This document shows, piece after piece, positions 62,001 through 64,000 of a stretch of DNA of 64,000 bases; the stretch's first letter is position 1; each line of letters opens with the position of its first letter. The stretch comes from Paenibacillus sp. FSL R5-0912. Its GTDB lineage: Bacteria > Bacillota > Bacilli > Paenibacillales > Paenibacillaceae. Position numbers and translations under genes: made by a program. Under the pieces are notes generated by a model, which saw nothing but the letters and a program-made list of their open reading frames with translations, was not told the origin of the DNA and did not search any database. The stretch spans positions 4,092,001-4,156,000 of the forward strand of contig NZ_CP009282.1 in the NCBI RefSeq assembly GCF_000758605.1, read 5' to 3'.

Positions 62001-64000
62001 CCGGCGATATCCGCTCCGGCCAGAGTAACCGTGCGGTTCTCCGGATTCTGAACCCCGCCGGTCAAATGAACAATCCGAAAATCCTTGCCCGCCTGCTTGA
62101 CCAGCGCTTGCAAAAGCATGATTTTACCGTAGCTCTGCTTGGACATGGGCTTCGGCTGTGCATGGAGATCGGAGAAATCAACGATTCCCTTGAGTTTCAG
62201 CTTCATCCCGAGTACGGCTTCAATCGTCTGCTCACTATCCTCTGTAAGCGTGAAGTCAACGGGTAACACGGAGTCACGGGTTTGCTGGGCCTTTCCGTCA
62301 CACAGGATCAGCGGCGCTTCAAAGCTAGCTCTGACCGCTGCAAGTGCGTCATCACCCATCTCTTCATTTACGATGATGAGATACTGCCCTTCACCCTGTT
62401 TGGGCTCACGAGGCTGCTCCGATTTCATCCATTCCTTCTTAAGCAGAGCATATTGCTCCCCGGTAACAATCTCACGGGTGCTGATGGGAACCATCTGGAT
62501 GTTCTTAAAGGACAGCACCGCTTCACCCGACTCATTCAGCACATGAACGTCATAATGAAGCTCACCGCCGGCAGTCTCCAGACCACCCGACTGAAAATGA
62601 ATATATTTCGCCGATGAGGCTTGACGGATAAGCTGTATTTCGCCGATCTCATAAGCTGCAGACGCCGTGCCGCCATTGCCGATAATGTCCATGTTCAGCC
62701 CCTGCAGGACAGCTTCAGTTAACCTAGCTGCCAGGACATCGTCCGCCGAATGGAACGGGCCTGGTGAAATTACCGCCAAGTGGTCTGTCAAGCTGCTGTA
62801 CATGCCTGTTATGATCTGTGCCTGTGCTTCATAAGCTATCCTTTGATTCTCCAGTACCCGGTAGACTTCATCCCCAGTCCGAACCTGCGCTGCTTCCTGC
62901 TTAAGCTTGCCTATATCCACCGCTGCCGGTTCGTGAGACGGATAAGCCAGGCCTGTTCTGGCCGTACCTGCTGCCAGGATATCCTGCTGCGATCCTTCTC
63001 GCAGGACAGCGAACCGGAGGGAATCCCCCTCACCCTCACCTTGAAGTTGAATATTCAGTTTCACTTGCTGCTTGTCAGAAGCAGGATGGCAGAACTGAAT
63101 CTGCTCCAGTGAGGCAATACCCGGAGCACCGCTTCCCAGCAGTGCAGCCTGCGCGCCCATGGCCAGCAGAATAGCTTCACTGAATACCGCTACCCCATAA
63201 ATGGACTTGCCGAACACGGCCTTTCCGGCAGCCTCCGGTTCACTTACAAAGCCGATTCCCTGCACCGTTGACACATTGCGGTGAACCAGCGGATGTAGCT
63301 GCCCCTCTGCCGCTGCTCCAGCACTTTCGGCAGCCCCGGCAGTTGAGCTGCTTCTGGATACTTGGTCAGCTCCTATGGCAGCTCCGCCACTCCCGGATAC
63401 TCCGCGAGCCCCTCCTGCAGCTGCGGTACTTCCGTCAACTCCGCCATTCTCCGCGCTTCCCTTCTCATCCACTGCCTCGATCCAGCAGCGCATATAATCA
63501 AAGGGATAGCCTGGAAGCGGTACTCTGCGGAAGCTCCCGGCAGCGGACAGGCTCTTGAAATCGGCTGCATAGCCTTTGATGTAATAATTGGCAATCAACT
63601 GCGCCGCCTTTGCCCGTTCCTGCGGAGTAAGCCGGTCCTGATGGAACTGGACCAGCAATTGCTCCATCTTGGATTTCAGCGCAGGGTTCACCCGCTCACT
63701 GCCGCCCGATCCGCCGCCGCTATACCAGCCTGAGCTTGGCTGCTTATGAAGAAAAGCCTCCAGCTCCCGGACCAGCTCTTCCTTGCTTGCGGAAATAAAC
63801 ATGCTGCGGTAGGTGTAATGATCTCTTCCGGCCAGCAGTGTATACGATACATTGGCCAGTCTGCCCAAGCTTGTGCGCCCCTGCAGATAATCCCGCAGAT
63901 TCCGTACCTTGGCCTCGAGTGCCGTATCGCTTTTCGCTGACAAAGCGAACAGCAGTACTTTCCCGTCATTGTTCCCGGCTGTACCGGTGGCGGCTTCTTC
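59018..64000 (-). CDS. Trans-AT PKS protein A, 5' partial: linker-DH*-KR-ACP-KS
   Basis: The frame is open to the right window edge: 19 codons before the first possible TTG (63943) read EEAATGTAGNNDGKVLLFA and run straight into LSAKSDTALEAKV, the usual start of a post-KS linker. So the TTG is not the start and the KS lies outside the window. Numbering from the edge: linker to about 180; degenerate DH* about 235-515 without the His or Asp motifs; KR (GGTRGIG about 755, Tyr in LSDYSAANYY); ACP Ser1087 (IGVDSILL); KS about 1190-1620 with Cys1354 in DSACSSS, ETHGTGT, NIGH. It ends with a short tail (YPLPAPLYNRQQAWV); the DH for the last KS starts protein B. The KR-only module predicts a beta-hydroxyl. 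Confidence 0.95.
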   Translation of the reverse strand, partial: EEAATGTAGNNDGKVLLFALSAKSDTALEAKVRNLRDYLQGRTSLGRLANVSYTLLAGRDHYTYRSMFISASKEELVRELEAFLHKQPSSGWYSGGGSGGSERVNPALKSKMEQLLVQFHQDRLTPQERAKAAQLIANYYIKGYAADFKSLSAAGSFRRVPLPGYPFDYMRCWIEAVDEKGSAENGGVDGSTAAAGGARGVSGSGGAAIGADQVSRSSSTAGAAESAGAAAEGQLHPLVHRNVSTVQGIGFVSEPEAAGKAVFGKSIYGVAVFSEAILLAMGAQAALLGSGAPGIASLEQIQFCHPASDKQQVKLNIQLQGEGEGDSLRFAVLREGSQQDILAAGTARTGLAYPSHEPAAVDIGKLKQEAAQVRTGDEVYRVLENQRIAYEAQAQIITGMYSSLTDHLAVISPGPFHSADDVLAARLTEAVLQGLNMDIIGNGGTASAAYEIGEIQLIRQASSAKYIHFQSGGLETAGGELHYDVHVLNESGEAVLSFKNIQMVPISTREIVTGEQYALLKKEWMKSEQPREPKQGEGQYLIIVNEEMGDDALAAVRASFEAPLILCDGKAQQTRDSVLPVDFTLTEDSEQTIEAVLGMKLKLKGIVDFSDLHAQPKPMSKQSYGKIMLLQALVKQAGKDFRIVHLTGGVQNPENRTVTLAGADIAGIIRTLGAEYRQVTARTVDIGLDAWDINRQLRIVLGELSLESDTAEACYADGLRYEPVITTLKQQNKWIGRERHNRLKVDPKKVYVITGGTRGIGAEAARLLVRRGARKLVLMGVQAFPAREDWPDILSGAIHDPGSLARIKRVVKLEASGAQVEVYSGSLTDAGQLMPFVECIRQQWGEIGGVVHCAGSNLNQHPAFVNKKIADIRQVFEPKVEGVAALQHIFAQDKLEFFILFSSISALAPLLSAGLSDYSAANYYLDLYAQHQHTLGNSYYQSIIWPSWSEVGMLADSGFQLSPLYTQSGLTAHSLADGLFMLEDIIIGSDSPSVIPAILQMDLYRPELLIKASAERVKGSPGLKAVVKSQCSPYAAVAGENVQNTLITPSELQKASALILDIFCAELKLPRDRVREDVPFAEIGVDSILLIEVIKKLDTAFQTRMDPALFFELRDMRALAEHLCSNGAEYKSQPELEQDATPLLTGNRIRFAEPYNRVPEFHYGRSREARMQAVHNVQDETPSPEGRHDGRIAVIGMGCHFPGAGDKDAFWNNLRQGLDSITEVPASRWDKDEWYAPVYAEGKSISKWGGFLDDIERFDGRYFDLKENVEQISPLMRQSLEVTAETILDAGYEMEDISGKKVGVFIGAHPGSYPGWVQDINKNTIIGIGQNFIAAYASHFFNLKGPSLTVDSACSSSLLSLHLACQSIRSGESEMAIAGGVDLLLDERPHLVFSASKAMSPDGKCHTFDEEANGIVPGEGCGAVLLKPLAKALADGDRIYTVIEASATNNDGRTMGVTTPSMQAQEEVIAEAIRRSGIHPETIGYVETHGTGTMIGDPIELKALTSVYKRYTGATGFCGVGSVKTNIGHCLSAAGIASFIKAALCVHHKMLVPTLNCSRPNPRFDFGHSPFYPVLEAAAWDSHGEARRAAVSSFGFGGTNVHMIIGECGEDALSGYARCRYPLPAPLYNRQQAWVNRGKEEGRQTQDEQDQLSFLQFVEE

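Noticed and set aside
63941..63943. TTG as the start of protein A
   Set aside because: The frame stays open to base 64000 and the upstream codons read into a normal post-KS linker, so the gene is cut by the window edge.
13379..64000. In-line acyltransferase domains
   Set aside because: The regions after each KS lack GHSxG and the AT fold; they are only KS flanking linkers ending in LPxYPFxRxRYW, as in trans-AT synthases.
1..64000. tRNA, rRNA, CRISPR arrays, insertion sequences, attachment sites
   Set aside because: Nearly every base is inside a coding frame with clear function; no regularly spaced repeats, transposase frames or tRNA-like structures were seen by eye.

Overview
The window is one continuous, almost gap-free piece of a large trans-acyltransferase (trans-AT) polyketide synthase (PKS) gene cluster. 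All 21 genes I support lie on the minus strand, so transcription runs from base 64000 down to base 1. Strong AGGAGG-type ribosome binding sites, some TTG/GTG starts, a GC content judged by eye to be a little over 50 percent, and a bacillaene-like helper set (homologues of B. subtilis PksB, PksC/PksE, AcpK, PksF, PksG, PksH and an in-line PksI) point to a Bacillota host. Paenibacillus or a relative is my best guess, by inference only.

Bases 64000 to 13379 hold eight assembly-line proteins, called A to H here. In order: A (5' end outside the window) ...linker-DH*-KR-ACP-KS; B DH-ACP-KR-KS-ECH2-ACP; C ACP-KS; D linker-DH-KR-ACP-KS-DH-KR-ACP-KS-DH-KR; E ACP-KS-DH; F KR-ACP-KS-DH*-KR-ACP-KS-DH*; G KR-ACP-KS-DH(variant)-KR-ACP-KS-linker; H ACP-TE-MT. 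DH* marks a degenerate dehydratase. No module has its own acyltransferase. Every one of the seven protein junctions falls inside a module, and four carry matching helical-hairpin docking segments. Three KS-linkers (in B, E and G) carry an ACP-shaped helical insert without the phosphopantetheine serine.

Bases 13237 to 4796 hold the trans-acting set behind a TTGACA/GATAAT promoter: a metallo-beta-lactamase-fold hydrolase, an acyl hydrolase-AT-ER fusion, then the beta-branching cassette (donor ACP, Cys-to-Ser decarboxylating KS, HMG-CoA-synthase homologue, ECH1 dehydratase), then an Sfp-type phosphopantetheinyl transferase. The matching ECH2 decarboxylase is fused inside protein B next to an ACP pair split between B and C, so B/C is the likely beta-branching site.

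Bases 4762 to 1 hold a less usual tail: flavodoxin, ETF beta, ETF alpha, a free ACP, a KAS III-like ketosynthase, and an unrecognised protein that runs off the left edge. These suggest an extra redox and acyl-condensation step, but no acyl-CoA dehydrogenase is seen.

Read by co-linearity (inference), the visible modules would give a hydroxyl, an alkene, a beta-branch, a run of alkenes (polyene), then two or three hydroxyl-bearing units, and release by the thioesterase in H. No RNA genes, CRISPR arrays, insertion sequences or plus-strand genes were found, and no gene-free stretch exceeds 141 bases.
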